Source of the DNA: Mastigias papua
Lineage: Eukaryota > Cnidaria > Scyphozoa > Rhizostomeae > Mastigiidae
Reading direction: 5' to 3'
Length of the DNA stretch: 64,000 nucleotides
Assembly (NCBI GenBank): GCA_964019165.1
Contig: OZ025267.1
Coordinates: 11,718,889-11,782,888, forward strand
The position numbers and the translations under genes are program-made. The stretch's first letter is position 1. Every line of letters begins with the position of its first letter. The notes under the pieces were generated by a model. The model did not search any database and had not been told where the DNA came from. It saw nothing but the letters and a program-made list of their open reading frames with translations. This document shows positions 13,357 to 26,715 of this stretch, one piece after another.

Positions 13357-13727
13357 TTTAAAGCTGTATATAGTATAAAAACAGAGACTAAGGCTAAGTT
13401 TAATTGGAAACATTAGCTAAACTACTGGCATCGGTGTAACCATAGACGTAAAAGACGTTTAGCAGATGAGATTGACGCACTACCACTCAATTTTACTCAT
13501 ACAACAGTATATGCACATATTGGCATTGCTTGTGATGGGCCTTAAATAAGTATGTGTGCAAGGTCTGACAATACAGCAATGACGACAGATCTGATGGTCA
13601 TATGATATTATAAATGCTAGATTCACTGCGGGAATATGCTTAGATTATGTTTTGGAGCTATTACACACGTACTTATAGTGATTGTAGGCCTTGCATAGTA
13701 TTGTCAGTTTTGCGACATGTAAAGCAC
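13357..13727. repeat. Hybrid monomer M37, Q left part with K/H-type right part
   Basis: The left half is type Q (AGTATAAAAAC, AAGTTTAATTGG, CATCGGTGTAACC, TTTAGCAGATG, CCTTAAATAAG). From about monomer position 206 it has CAAGGTC, GATCTGATGG and CTGCGGG, which are K/H markers; the pure Q at 17439 has CAATGTC and GAACTAAAGG instead. The switch falls between about 13549 and 13562. Confidence 0.82.
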
Positions 13728-16700
13728 TTTAAAGCTGTATATAGTGTAAAAACAGAGACTAAGGCTAATTTGAGTAGGAAACATTAGCTAAACTGCTGGC
13801 ATCGATGTAACCATAGATGTAAAAGACGTTAAGTGTATGAGATTGACGCACTTCCACTCAATTTCACTCATACAACAGTATATGCACATATTGGCATTGC
13901 TTGTGATGGGCCTAAAATACTTATGTGTGCAAGGTCTGACAATACAGCAATGACGACAGATCTGATGGTCATATGATATTATAAATGCTAGATTCAGTGC
14001 AGGAATATGCTTAGATTATGTTTTGGAGCTATTACACACGTACTTATAGTGATTGTAGGCCGTGCATAGTATTGTCAGTTTTGCGACATGTAAAGCACTT
14101 TAAAGCTGTATATAGTGTAAAAAAAGAGACTAAGGCTAATTTGAGTAGGAAACATTAGCTAAACTTCTGGCATCGATGGAACCATAGATGTAAAAGACGT
14201 TAAGTGTATGAGATTGACGCACTTCCACTCAATTTCACTCATACAACAGTATATGCACATATTGGCATTGCTTGTGATGGGCCTAAAATACGTATGTGTG
14301 CAAGGTCTGACAATACAGCAATGACGACAGACCTGATGGTCATATGATATTATAAATGCTAGATTCACTGCAGGAATATGCTTAGATTATGTTTTGGAGC
14401 TATTACACACGTACTTATAGTGATTGTAGGCCTTGCATAGTATTGTCAGTTTTGCGACATGTAAAGCACTTTAAAGCTGTATATAGTGTAAAAACAGAGA
14501 CTAAGGCTAATTTAAGTAGGAAACATTAGCTAAACTACTGGCATCGATGTAACCATAGATGTAAAAGACGTTAAGTGTATGAGATTGACGCATTTCCACT
14601 CAATTTCACTCATACAACAGTATATGCACATATTGGCATTGCTTGTGATGGGCCTAAACTACGTATGTGTGCAAGGTCTGACAATACAGCAATGACGACA
14701 GATCTGATGGTCATATGATATTATAAATGCTAGATTCACTGCAGGAATATGCTTAGATTATGTTTTGGAGCTATTACACACGTACTTATAGTGATTGTAG
14801 GCCTTGCATAGTATTGTCAGTTTTGCGACATGTAAAGCACTTTAAAGCTGTATATAGTGTAAAAACAGAGACTAAGGCTAATTTGAGTAGGAAACATTAG
14901 CTAAACTTCTGGCATCGATGTAACCATAGATGTAAAAGACGTTAAGTGTATGAGATTGACGCACTTCCACTCAATTTCACTCATACAACAGTATATGCAC
15001 ATATTGGCATTGCTTGTGATGGGCCTAAAATACGTATGTGTGCAAGGTCTGACAATACAGCAATGACGACAGATCTGATGGTCATATGATATTATAAATG
15101 CTAGATTCACTGCGGGAATATGCTTAGATTATGTTTTGGAGCTATTACACACGTACTTATAGTGATTGTAGGCCTTGCATAGTATTGTCAGTTTTGCGAC
15201 ATGTAAAGCACTTTAAAGCTGTATATAGTGTAAAAACAGAGACTAAGGCTAATTTGAGTAGGAAACATTAGCTAAACTGCTGGCATCGATGTAACCATAG
15301 ATGTAAAAGACGTTAAGTGTATGAGATTGACGCACTTCCACTCAATTTCACTCATACAACAGTATATGCACATATTGGCATTGCTTGTGATGGGCCTAAA
15401 ATACGTATGTGTGCAAGGTCTGACAATACAGCAATGACGACAGATCTGATGGTCATATGATATTATAAATGCTAGATTCACTGCAGGAATATGCTTAGAT
15501 TATGTTTTGGAGCTATTACACACGTACTTATAGTGATTGTAGGCCTTGCATAGTATTGTCAGTTTTGCGACATGTAAAGCACTTTAAAGCTGTATATAGT
15601 GTAAAAAAAGAGACTAAGGCTAATTTGAGTAGGAAACATTAGCTAAACTTCTGGCATCGATGGAACCATAGATGTAAAAGACGTTAAGTGTATGAGATTG
15701 ACGCACTTCCACTCAATTTCACTCATACAACAGTATATGCACATATTGGCATTGCTTGTGATGGGCCTAAAATACGTATGTGTGCAAGGTCTGACAATAC
15801 AGCAATGACGACAGATCTGATGGTCATATGATATTATAAATGCTAGATTCACTGCGGGAATATGCTTAGATTATGTTTTGGAGCTATTACACACGTACTT
15901 ATAGTGATTGTAGGCCTTGCATAGTATTGTCAGTTTTGCGACATGTAAAGCACTTTAAAGCTGTATATAGTGTAAAAACAGAGACTAAGGCTAAGTTGAG
16001 TAGGAAACATTAGCTAAACTGCTGGCATCGATGTAACCATAGATGTAAAAGACGTCAAGTGTATGAGATTGACGCACTTCCACTCAATTTTACTCATACA
16101 ACAGTATATGCACATATTGGCATTGCTTGTGATGGGCCTAAAATACGTATGTGTGCAAGGTCTGACAATACAGCAATGACGACAGATCTGATAGTCATAT
16201 GATATTATAAATGCTAGATTTACTGCAGGAATATGCTTAGATTATGTTTTGGAGCTATTACACACGTACTTATAGTGATTGTAGGCCTTGCATAGTATTG
16301 TCAGTTTTGCGACATGTAAAGCACTTTAAAGCTGTATATAGTGTAAAAACAGAGACTAAGGCTAATTTGAGTAGGAAACATTAGCTAAACTACTGGCATC
16401 GATGTAACCATAGATGTCAAAGACGTTAAGTGTATGAGATTGACGCACTTCCACTCAATTTCACTCATACAACAGTATATGCACATATTGGCATTGCTTG
16501 TGATGGGCCTAAAATACGTATGTGTGCAAGGTCTGACAATACAGCAATGACGACAGATCTGATGGTCATATGATATTATAAATGCTAGATTGACTGCAGG
16601 AATATGCTTAGATTATGTTTTGGAGCTATTACACACGTACTTATAGTGATTGTAGGCCTTGCATAGTATTGTCAGTTTTGCGACATGTAAAGCACTTTAA

Positions 16701-17809
16701 AGCTGTATGCAGTGTAAAAACAGAGACTAAGGCTAATTTGAGTAGGAAACATTAGCTAAACTACTGGCATCGATGTAAACCATAGATGTAAAAGACGTTA
16801 AGTGTACGAGATTGACGCACTTCCACTCAATTTCACTCACACAACAGTATATGCACATATTGGCATTGTTTGTGATGGGCCTAAAATACGTATGTTTGAA
16901 AGGTCTGACAATACAGCAATGACGACAGATCTGATGGTCATATGATATTATAAATGCTAGATTCACTGCAGGAATATGCTTAGATTATGTTTTGGAGCTA
17001 TTACACACGTACTTATAGTGCTTGTAGGCCTTGCATAGTATTGTCAGTTTTGCGACATGTAAAGCACTTTAAAGCTGTATATAGTGTAAAAAGAGAGACT
17101 TAAGCTAAGTTGAGTAGGAACCATTAGCTAAACTACTGGCATCGATGTAACCATAGATGTTTAAGACGTTAAGTGTATGAGATTGACGCACTTCCACTCA
17201 ATTTCACTCATACAACAGTATATGCACATATTGGCATTGCTTGTGATGGGCCTAAACTACGTATGTGTGCAATGTCTGACAATACAGCAATGACGACAGA
17301 ACTAAAGGTCATATGATATTATAAATGCTAGATTCACTGCAGGAATATGCTTAGATTATGTTTTGGAGCTATTACAGGCGTACTTATAGTGATTGTAGGC
17401 CTTGCATAGTAATGTCAGTTTTGCGACATGTAAAGCACTTTAAAGCTGTATATAGTATAAAAACAGAGACTAAGGCTAAGTTTAATTGGAAACATTAGCT
17501 AAACTACTGGCATCGGTGTAACCATAGACGTAAAAGACGTTTAGCAGATGAGATTGACGCACTACCACTCAATTTTACTCATACAACAGTATATGCACAT
17601 ATTGGCATTGCTTGTGATGGGCCTTAAATAAGTATGTGTGCAATGTCTGACAATACAGCAATGACGACAGAACTAAAGGTCATATGATATTATAAATGCT
17701 AGATTCACTGCAGGAATATGCTTAGATTATGTTTTGGAGCTATTACACACGTACTTATAGTGATTGTAGGCCTTGCATAGTATTGTCAGTTTTGCGACAT
17801 GTAAAGCAC
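13728..17809. repeat. Region II 11-monomer HOR, copy 2 (4,082 bp)
   Basis: Same order and length as copy 1, with monomers at 13728, 14099, 14470, 14841, 15212, 15583, 15954, 16325, 16696, 17068 and 17439. Apart from the last monomer, where this copy has a complete Q, I noted only about a dozen single-base differences from copy 1. Some are shared with the later 6-mer and 7-mer (AAGTTGAG in M, ATTGAC in N, CTCACAC in O). This places copy 2 as the closer relative of those shorter units. Confidence 0.88.
16696..17067. repeat. 372-bp monomer, type O (M46)
   Basis: Same GATGTAAACC insertion as the O copy at 12614. Private or subfamily changes are CTCACACAAC and TTTGAAAGG. The extended 77-codon minus-strand frame is at 16733-16966. 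Confidence 0.92.
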
Positions 17810-20036
17810 TTTAAAGCTGTATATAGTGTAAAAAAAGAGACTAAGGCTAATTTGAGTAGGAAACATTAGCTAAACTTCTGGCATCGATGGAACCATAGAT
17901 GTAAAAGACGTTAAGTGTATGAGATTGACGCACTTCCACTCAATTTCACTCATACAACAGTATATGCACATATTGGCATTGCTTGTGATGGGCCTAAAAT
18001 ACGTATGTGTGCAAGGTCTGACAATACAGCAATGACGACAGATCTGATGGTCATATGATATTATAAATGCTAGATTCACTGCGGGAATATGCTTAGATTA
18101 TGTTTTGGAGCTATTACACACGTACTTATAGTGATTGTAGGCCTTGCATAGTATTGTCAGTTTTGCGACATGTAAAGCACTTTAAAGCTGTATATAGTGT
18201 AAAAACAGAGACTAAGGCTAAGTTGAGTAGGAAACATTAGCTAAACTGCTGGCATCGATGTAACCATAGATGTAAAAGACGTCAAGTGTATGAGATTGAC
18301 GCACTTCCACTCAATTTTACTCATACAACAGTATATGCACATATTGGCATTGCTTGTGATGGGCCTAAAATACGTATGTGTGCAAGGTCTGACAATACAG
18401 CAATGACGACAGATCTGATAGTCATATGATATTATAAATGCTAGATTTACTGCAGGAATATGCTTAGATTATGTTTTGGAGCTATTACACACGTACTTAT
18501 AGTGATTGTAGGCCTTGCATAGTATTGTCAGTTTTGCGACATGTAAAGCACTTTAAAGCTGTATATAGTGTAAAAACAGAGACTAAGGCTAATTTGAGTA
18601 GGAAACATTAGCTAAACTACTGGCATCGATGTAACCATAGATGTCAAAGACGTTAAGTGTATGAGATTGACGCACTTCCACTCAATTTCACTCATACAAC
18701 AGTATATGCACATATTGGCATTGCTTGTGATGGGCCTAAAATACGTATGTGTGCAAGGTCTGACAATACAGCAATGACGACAGATCTGATGGTCATATGA
18801 TATTATAAATGCTAGATTGACTGCAGGAATATGCTTAGATTATGTTTTGGAGCTATTACACACGTACTTATAGTGATTGTAGGCCTTGCATAGTATTGTC
18901 AGTTTTGCGACATGTAAAGCACTTTAAAGCTGTATGCAGTGTAAAAACAGAGACTAAGGCTAATTTGAGTAGGAAACATTAGCTAAACTACTGGCATCGA
19001 TGTAAACCATAGATGTAAAAGACGTTAAGTGTACGAGATTGACGCACTTCCACTCAAATTCACTCACACAACAGTATATGCACATATTGGCATTGTTTGT
19101 GATGGGCCTAAAATACGTATGTTTGCAAGGTCTGACAATACAGCAATGACGACAGATCTGATGGTCATATGATATTATAAATGCTAGATTCACTGCAGGA
19201 ATATGCTTAGATTATGTTTTGGAGCTATTACACACGTACTTATAGTGCTTGTAGGCCTTGCATAGTATTGTCAGTTTTGCGACATGTAAAGCACTTTAAA
19301 GCTGTATATAGTGTAAAAACAGAGACTTAAGCTAAGTTGAGTAGGAACCATTAGCTAAACTACTGGCATCGATGTAACCATAGATGTTTAAGACGTTAAG
19401 TGTATGAGATTGACGCACTTCCACTCAATTTCACTCATACAACAGTATATGCACATATTGGCATTGCTTGTGATGGGCCTAAACTACGTATGTGTGCAAT
19501 GTCTGACAATACAGCAATGACGACAGAACTAAAGGTCATATGATATTATAAATGCTAGATTCACTGCAGGAATATGCTTAGATTATGTTTTGGAGCTATT
19601 ACAGGCGTACTTATAGTGATTGTAGGCCTTGCATAGTAATGTCAGTTTTGCGACATGTAAAGCACTTTAAAGCTGTATATAGTATAAAAACAGAGACTAA
19701 GGCTAAGTTTAATTGGAAACATTAGCTAAACTACTGGCATCGGTGTAACCATAGACGTAAAAGACGTTTAGCAGATGAGATTGACGCACTACCACTCAAT
19801 TTTACTCATACAACAGTATATGCACATATTGGCATTGCTTGTGATGGGCCTTAAATAAGTATGTGTGCAATGTCTGACAATACAGCAATGACGACAGAAC
19901 TAAAGGTCATATGATATTATAAATGCTAGATTCACTGCAGGAATATGCTTAGATTATGTTTTGGAGCTATTACACACGTACTTATAGTGATTGTAGGCCT
20001 TGCATAGTATTGTCAGTTTTGCGACATGTAAAGCAC
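17810..20036. repeat. Region II 6-monomer derivative H-M-N-O-P-Q
   Basis: Monomers at 17810, 18181, 18552, 18923, 19295 and 19666; 2,227 bp. It corresponds to the right part of the 11-mer with I-H-J-K-L missing. It shares the copy 2 markers AAGTTGAG (M) and ATTGAC (N), so it is best read as a partial tandem duplication of copy 2. Confidence 0.87.
18923..19294. repeat. 372-bp monomer, type O (M52)
   Basis: It carries the type O insertion in GATGTAAACC, plus CTCAAATTCACTCACAC, where CAAATT is a private substitution of CAATTT. The extended minus-strand frame is 18960-19193. Confidence 0.92.
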
Positions 20037-21520
20037 TTTAAAGCTGTATATAGTGTAAAAACAGAGACTAAGGCTAATTTGAGTAGGAAACATTAGCTAA
20101 ACTGCTGGCATCGATGTAACCATAGATGTAAAAGACGTTAAGTGTATGAGATTGACGCACTTCCACTCAATTTCACTCATACAACAGTATATGCACATAT
20201 TGGCATTGCTTGTGATGGGCCTAAAATACGTATGTGTGCAAGGTCTGACAATACAGCAATGACGACAGATCTGATGGTCATATGATATTATAAATGCTAG
20301 ATTCACTGCAGGAATATGCTTAGATTATGTTTTGGAGCTATTACACACGTACTTATAGTGATTGTAGGCCTTGCATAGTATTGTCAGTTTTGCGACATGT
20401 AAAGCACTTTAAAGCTGTATATAGTGTAAAAAAAGAGACTAAGGCTAATTTGAGTAGGAAACATTAGCTAAACTTCTGGCATCGATGGAACCATAGATGT
20501 AAAAGACGTTAAGTGTATGAGATTGACGCACTTCCACTCAATTTCACTCATACAACAGTATATGCACATATTGGCATTGCTTGTGATGGGCCTAAAATAC
20601 GTATGTGTGCAAGGTCTGACAATACAGCAATGACGACAGATCTGATGGTCATATGATATTATAAATGCTAGATTCACTGCGGGAATATGCTTAGATTATG
20701 TTTTGGAGCTATTACACACGTACTTATAGTGATTGTAGGCCTTGCATAGTATTGTCAGTTTTGCGACATGTAAAGCACTTTAAAGCTGTATATAGTGTAA
20801 AAACAGAGACTAAGGCTAAGTTGAGTAGGAAACATTAGCTAAACTGCTGGCATCGATGTAACCATAGATGTAAAAGACGTCAAGTGTATGAGATTGACGC
20901 ACTTCCACTCAATTTTACTCATACAACAGTATATGCACATATTGGCATTGCTTGTGATGGGCCTAAAATACGTATGTGTGCAAGGTCTGACAATACAGCA
21001 ATGACGACAGATCTGATAGTCATATGATATTATAAATGCTAGATTTACTGCAGGAATATGCTTAGATTATGTTTTGGAGCTATTACACACGTACTTATAG
21101 TGATTGTAGGCCTTGCATAGTATTGTCAGTTTTGCGACATGTAAAGCACTTTAAAGCTGTATATAGTGTAAAAACAGAGACTAAGGCTAATTTGAGTAGG
21201 AAACATTAGCTAAACTACTGGCATCGATGTAACCATAGATGTCAAAGACGTTAAGTGTATGAGATTGACGCACTTCCACTCAATTTCACTCATACAACAG
21301 TATATGCACATATTGGCATTGCTTGTGATGGGCCTAAAATACGTATGTGTGCAAGGTCTGACAATACAGCAATGACGACAGATCTGATGGTCATATGATA
21401 TTATAAATGCTAGATTGACTGCAGGAATATGCTTAGATTATGTTTTGGAGCTATTACACACGTACTTATAGTGATTGTAGGCCTTGCATAGTATTGTCAG
21501 TTTTGCGACATGTAAAGCAC

Positions 21521-21892
21521 TTTAAAGCTGTATGCAGTGTAAAAACAGAGACTAAGGCTAATTTGAGTAGGAAACATTAGCTAAACTACTGGCATCGATG
21601 TAAACCATAGATGTAAAAGACGTTAAGTGTACGAGATTGACGCACTTCCACTCAATTTCACTCACACAACAGTATATGCACATATTGGCATTGTTTGTGA
21701 TGGGCCTAAAATACGTATGTTTGCAAGGTCTGACAATACAGCAATGACGACAGATCTGATGGTCATATGATATTATAAATGCTAGATTCACTGCAGGAAT
21801 ATGCTTAGATTATGTTTTGGAGCTATTACACACGTACTTATAGTGCTTGTAGGCCTTGCATAGTATTGTCAGTTTTGCGACATGTAAAGCAC
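21521..21892. repeat. 372-bp monomer, type O (M59)
   Basis: Fourth copy of the type O insertion. CTCACACAAC is present and TTTGCAAGG is unmutated. The extended minus-strand frame is 21558-21791. Confidence 0.92.
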
Positions 21893-22263
21893 TTTAAAGC
21901 TGTATATAGTGTAAAAACAGAGACTTAAGCTAAGTTGAGTAGGAACCATTAGCTAAACTACTGGCATCGATGTAACCATAGATGTTTAAGACGTTAAGTG
22001 TATGAGATTGACGCACTTCCACTCAATTTCACTCATACAACAGTATATGCACATATTGGCATTGCTTGTGATGGGCCTAAACTACGTATGTGTGCAATGT
22101 CTGACAATACAGCAATGACGACAGAACTAAAGGTCATATGATATTATAAATGCTAGATTCACTGCAGGAATATGCTTAGATTATGTTTTGGAGCTATTAC
22201 AGGCGTACTTATAGTGATTGTAGGCCTTGCATAGTAATGTCAGTTTTGCGACATGTAAAGCAC

Positions 22264-22634
22264 TTTAAAGCTGTATATAGTATAAAAACAGAGACTAAGG
22301 CTAAGTTTAATTGGAAACATTAGCTAAACTACTGGCATCGGTGTAACCATAGACGTAAAAGACGTTTAGCAGATGAGATTGACGCACTACCACTCAATTT
22401 TACTCATACAACAGTATATGCACATATTGGCATTGCTTGTGATGGGCCTTAAATAAGTATGTGTGCAATGTCTGACAATACAGCAATGACGACAGATCTA
22501 ATGGTCATATGATATTATAAATGCTAGATTCACTGCATGAATATGCTTAGATTATGTTTTGGAGCTATTACACACGTACTTATAGGGGTTGTAGGCCGTG
22601 CATAGTAATGTCAGTTTTGCGACATGTAAAGCAC
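22264..22634. repeat. Hybrid monomer M61, Q left part with D-like right part
   Basis: Q markers run to about monomer position 138 (AAGTTTAATTGG, TTTAGCAGATG, ACTACCAC, ATTTTAC). The right part has the D markers GATCTAATGG, CTGCATG, GGCCGTGC and AGTAATG, with a private AGGGGTTG. Q and D share the bases at 187, 193 and 206, so the switch can only be placed between about 22401 and 22496. It forms the border between regions II and III. Confidence 0.8.
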
Positions 22635-25600
22635 TTTAAAGCTGTATATAGTGTAAAAACAGAGACTAAGGCTAATTTGAGTAGGAAACATTAGCTAAAC
22701 TACTGGCATCGATGTAACCATAGATGTAAAAGACGTTTAGTGTATGAAATTGACGCACTTCCACTCAATTTCACTCATACAACAGTATATGCACATATTG
22801 GCATTGCTTGTGATGGGCCTAAAATACGTATGTGTGCAAGGTCTGACAATACAGCAATGACGACAGATCTGATGGTCATATGATATTATAAATGCTAGAT
22901 TCACTGCAGGAATATGCTTAGATTATGTTTTGGAGCTATTACACACGTACTTATAGTGATTGTAGGCCTTGCATAGTATTGTCAGTTTTGCGACATGTAA
23001 AGCACTTTAAAGCTGTATATAGTGTAAAAACAGACACTAAAGCTAATTTGAGTAGGAAACATTAGCTAAACTTCTGGTATCGATGGAACCATAGATGTAA
23101 AAGACGTTATGTGTATGAGATTGACGCACTTCCACTCAATTTCACTCATACAACAGTATATGCACATATTGGCATTGCTTGTGATGGGCCTAAAATACGT
23201 ATGTGTGCAATGTCTGACAATACAGCAATGACGACAGATCTAATGGTCATATGATATTATAAATGCTAGATTCACTGCAGGAATATGCTTAGATTATGTT
23301 TTGGAGCTATTACACACGTACTTATAGGGATTGTAGGCCTTGCATGGTATTGTCTGTTTTGCGACATGTAAGGCACTTTAAAGCTGTAAGTAGTGTAAAA
23401 ACGTAGACTAAGGCTAATTTGAGTAGGAAACATTAGCTAAACTACTGGCATCGAAGTAACCATAGATGTAAAAGACGTCAAGTGTATGAGATTGACGCAC
23501 TTCCACTCAATTTTACTCATACAACAGTATATGCACATATTAGCATTGCTTGTGATGGGCCTAAAATACGTATGTGTGCAAGGTCTGACAATACAGCAAT
23601 GACGACAGATCTGATGGTCATATGATATTATAAATGCTAGATTCACTGCAGGAATATGCTTAGATTATGTTTTGGAGCTATTACACACGTACTTATAGTG
23701 CTTGTAGGCCTTGCATAGTATTGTCAGTTTTGCGACATGTAAAGCACTTTAAAGCTGTATATAGTGTACAAACAGAGACTAAGGCTAATTTGAGTAGGAA
23801 ACATTAGCTAAACTTCTGGCATCGATGGAACCATAGATGTAAAAGACGTTAAGTGTATGAGATTGACGCACTTATACTCAATTTCACTCATACAACAGTA
23901 TATGCACATATTGGCATTGCTTGTGATGGGCCTAAAATACGTATGTGTGCATGGTCTGACAATACAGCAATGACGACAGATCTGATGGTCATATGATATT
24001 ATAAATGCTAGATTCACTGCAGGAATATGCTTAGATTATGTTTTGGAGCTATTACACACGTACTTATAGTGATTGTAGGCCTTGCATAGTATTGTCAGTT
24101 TTGCGACATGTAAAGCACTTTAAAGCTGTATATAGTGTAAAAACAGAGACTAAGGCTAATTTGAGTAGGAAACATTAGCTAAACTGCTGGCATCGATGTA
24201 ACCATAGATGTAAAAGACGTTAAGTGTATGAGATTGACGCACTTCCACTCAATTTCACTCATACAACAGTATATGCACATATTGGCATTGCTTGTGATGG
24301 GCCTTAAATAAGTATGTGTGCAATGTCTGACAATACAGCAATGACGACAGATCTAATGGTCATATGATATTATAAATGCTAGATTCACTGCATGAATATG
24401 CTGAGATTATGTTTTGGAGCTATTACACACGTACTTATAGGGATTGTAGGCCGTGCATAGTAATGTCAGTTTTGCGACATGTAAAGCACTTTAAAGCTGT
24501 ATATAGTGTAAAAACAGAGACTAAGGCTAATTTGAGTAGGAAACATTAGCTAAACTACTGGCATCGATGTAACCATAGATGTAAAAGACGTCAAGTGTAT
24601 GAGATTGACGCACTTCCACTCAATTTCACTCATACAACAGTATATGCACATATTGGCATTGCTTGTGATGGGCCTAAAATACGTATGTGTGCAAGGTCTG
24701 ACAATACAGCAATGACGACAGATCTGATGGTCATATGATATTATAAATGCTAGATTCACTGCAGGAATATGCTTAGATTATGTTTTGGAGCTATTACACA
24801 CGTACTTATAGTGATTGTAGGCCTTGCATAGTATTGTCAGTTTTGCGACATGTAAAGCACTTTAAAGCTGTATATAGTGTAAAAACAGAGACTAAGGCTA
24901 ATTTGAGTAGGAAACATTAGCTAAACTACTGGCATCGATGTAACCATAGATGTAAAAGACGTTTAGTGTATGAAATTGACGCACTTCCACTCAATTTCAC
25001 TCATACAACAGTATATGCACATATTGGCATTGTTTGTGATAGGCCTAAAATACGTATGTGTGCAATGTCTGACAATACAGCAATGACGACAGATCTAATG
25101 GTCATATGATATTATAAATGCTAGATTCACTGCAGGAATATGCTTAGATTATGTTTTGGAGCTATTACACACGTACTTATAGTGATTGTAGGCCTTGCAT
25201 GGTATTGTCTGTTTTGCGACATGTAAAGCACTTTAAAGCTGTAAGTAGTGTAAAAACAGAGACTAAGGCTAATTTGAGTAGGAAACATTAGCTAAACTAC
25301 TGGCATCGATGTAACCATAGATGTAAAAGACGTCAAGTGTATGAGATTGACGCACTTCCACTCAATTTTACTCATACAACAGTAAATGCACATATTAGCA
25401 TTGCTTGTGATGGGCCTAAAATACGTATGTGTGCACGGTCTGACAATACAGCAATGACGACAGATCTGATAGTCATATGATATTATAAATGCTAGATTCA
25501 CTGCAGGAATATGCTTAGATTATGTTTTGGAGCTATTACACACGTACTTATAGTGATTGTAGGCCTTGCATAGTATTGTCAGTTTTGCGACATGTAAAGC

Positions 25601-26344
25601 ACTTTAAAGCTGTATATAGTGTAAAAACAGACACTAAAGCTAATTTGAGTAGGAAACATTAGCTAAACTACTGGCATTGATGTAACCATAGATCTAAAAG
25701 ACGTTAAGTGTATGAGATTGACGCACTTCCACTCAATTTCACTCATACAACAGTATATGCACATATTGGCATTGCTTGTGATGGGCCTAAAATACGTATG
25801 TGTGCAAGGTCTGACAATACAGCAATGACGACAGATCTGATGGTCATATGATATTATAAATGCTAGATTCACTGCAGGAATATGCTTAGATTATGTTTTG
25901 GAGCTATTACACACGTACTTATAGTGATTGTAGGCCTTGCATAGTATTGTCAGTTTTGCGACATGTAAAGCACTTTAAAGCTGTATATAGTGTAAAAACA
26001 GAGACTAAGGCTAATTTGTGTAGGAAACATTAGCTAAACTGCTGGCATCGATGTAACCATAGATGTAAAAGACGTTAAGTGTATGAGATTGACGCACTTC
26101 CACTCAATTTCACTCATACAACAGTATATGCACATATTGGCATTGCTTGTGATGGGCCTAAAATACGTATGTGTGCAAGGTCTGACAATACAGCAATGAC
26201 GACAGATCTGATGGTCATATGATATTAAAAATGCTAGATTCACTGCAGGAATATGCTTAGATTATGTTTTGGAGCTATTACACACGTACTTATAGTGCTT
26301 GTAGGCCTTGCATAGTATTGTCAGTTTTGTGACATGTAAAGCAC
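22635..26344. repeat. Region III, irregular mosaic block (M62-M71)
   Basis: Ten monomers at 22635, 23006, 23377, 23748, 24119, 24490, 24861, 25232, 25603 and 25974, with no internal HOR period I can see. M62 is B on the left and A on the right. M63 mixes D, E and B markers and has GTTATGTG. M64 has AAACGTAGAC and CATCGAAGTAACC, an early form of type Y. M65 is E/K-like with CTTATACTC. M66 is an L/D hybrid. M67 is A with GTCAAG. M68-M70 are B, C and a D variant with AGATCTAAAAG, a fragment of the region I pentamer. M71 is L-like with AATTTGTGTAGG and AGTGCTTG. Confidence 0.75.
24119..24489. repeat. Hybrid monomer M66, L left part with D right part
   Basis: CTGCTGG at the left is the L marker. 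From monomer position 187 it has the D markers CCTTAAATAAG, CAATGTC, CTAATGG, CTGCATG, ATGCTGAG and GGCCGTGC. The switch lies between about 24187 and 24305. Confidence 0.78.
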
Positions 26345-26715
26345 TTTAAAGCTGTATATAGTGTAAAAACAGAGACTAAGGCTAATTTGAGTAGGAAACA
26401 TTAGCTAAACTTCTGGTATCGATGGAACCATAGATGTAGAAGACGTTAAGTGTATGAGATTGACGCACTTCCACTCAATTTCACTCATACAACAGTAAAT
26501 GCACATATTAGCATTGCTTGTGAAGGGCCTAAAATACGTATGTGTGCAAGGTCTGACAATACAGCAATGACGACAGATCTGATAGTCATATGATATTATA
26601 AATGCTAGATTTACTGCAGGAATATGCTTAGATTATGTTTTGGAGCTTTTACACACGTACTTATAGTGATTGTAGGCCTTGCATAGTATTGTCAGTTTTG
26701 CGACATGTAAAGCAC
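26345..26715. repeat. Hybrid monomer M72, E left part with C right part
   Basis: CTTCTGGTATCGATGG and ATTTCAC (E) on the left; GTAAATG, ATTAGC, GAAGGG, GATAGTC and GATTTAC (C) on the right. The switch lies between about 26482 and 26498, slightly left of the switch in the E|C hybrid at 5195. The two junctions are therefore either independent or one was modified by conversion. A private GTAGAAGACG and GCTTTTACAC are also present. Confidence 0.78.

Larger units (their letters stand above)
9646..13727. repeat. Region II 11-monomer HOR, copy 1 (4,082 bp)
   Basis: Order I-H-J-K-L-H-M-N-O-P-Q, with monomers at 9646, 10017, 10388, 10759, 11130, 11501, 11872, 12243, 12614, 12986 and 13357. Markers: I has AATACTTATG, ATTCAGTG and GGCCGTGC. 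H has GTAAAAAAAGAG with CTTCTGGCATCG. J has AATTTAAGTAGG, GCATTTCC and AAACTACG. K has CTGCGGG. L has CTGCTGG. M has CTGCTGG, GTCAAG, T138 and GATAGTC. N has GATGTCAAAG. O is 372 bp. P has GAGACTTAAGC and ACAGGCG. Q has AAGTTTAATTGG and TTTAGCAGATG. The last monomer is a Q-to-K/H hybrid, so the right end differs from copy 2. Confidence 0.88.
20037..22634. repeat. Region II 7-monomer derivative L-H-M-N-O-P-Q
   Basis: Monomers at 20037, 20408, 20779, 21150, 21521, 21893 and 22264; 2,598 bp. It is the 6-mer plus one L monomer on the left. The last monomer begins as Q and ends as a D-like type, so region II stops inside M61. Confidence 0.86.
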
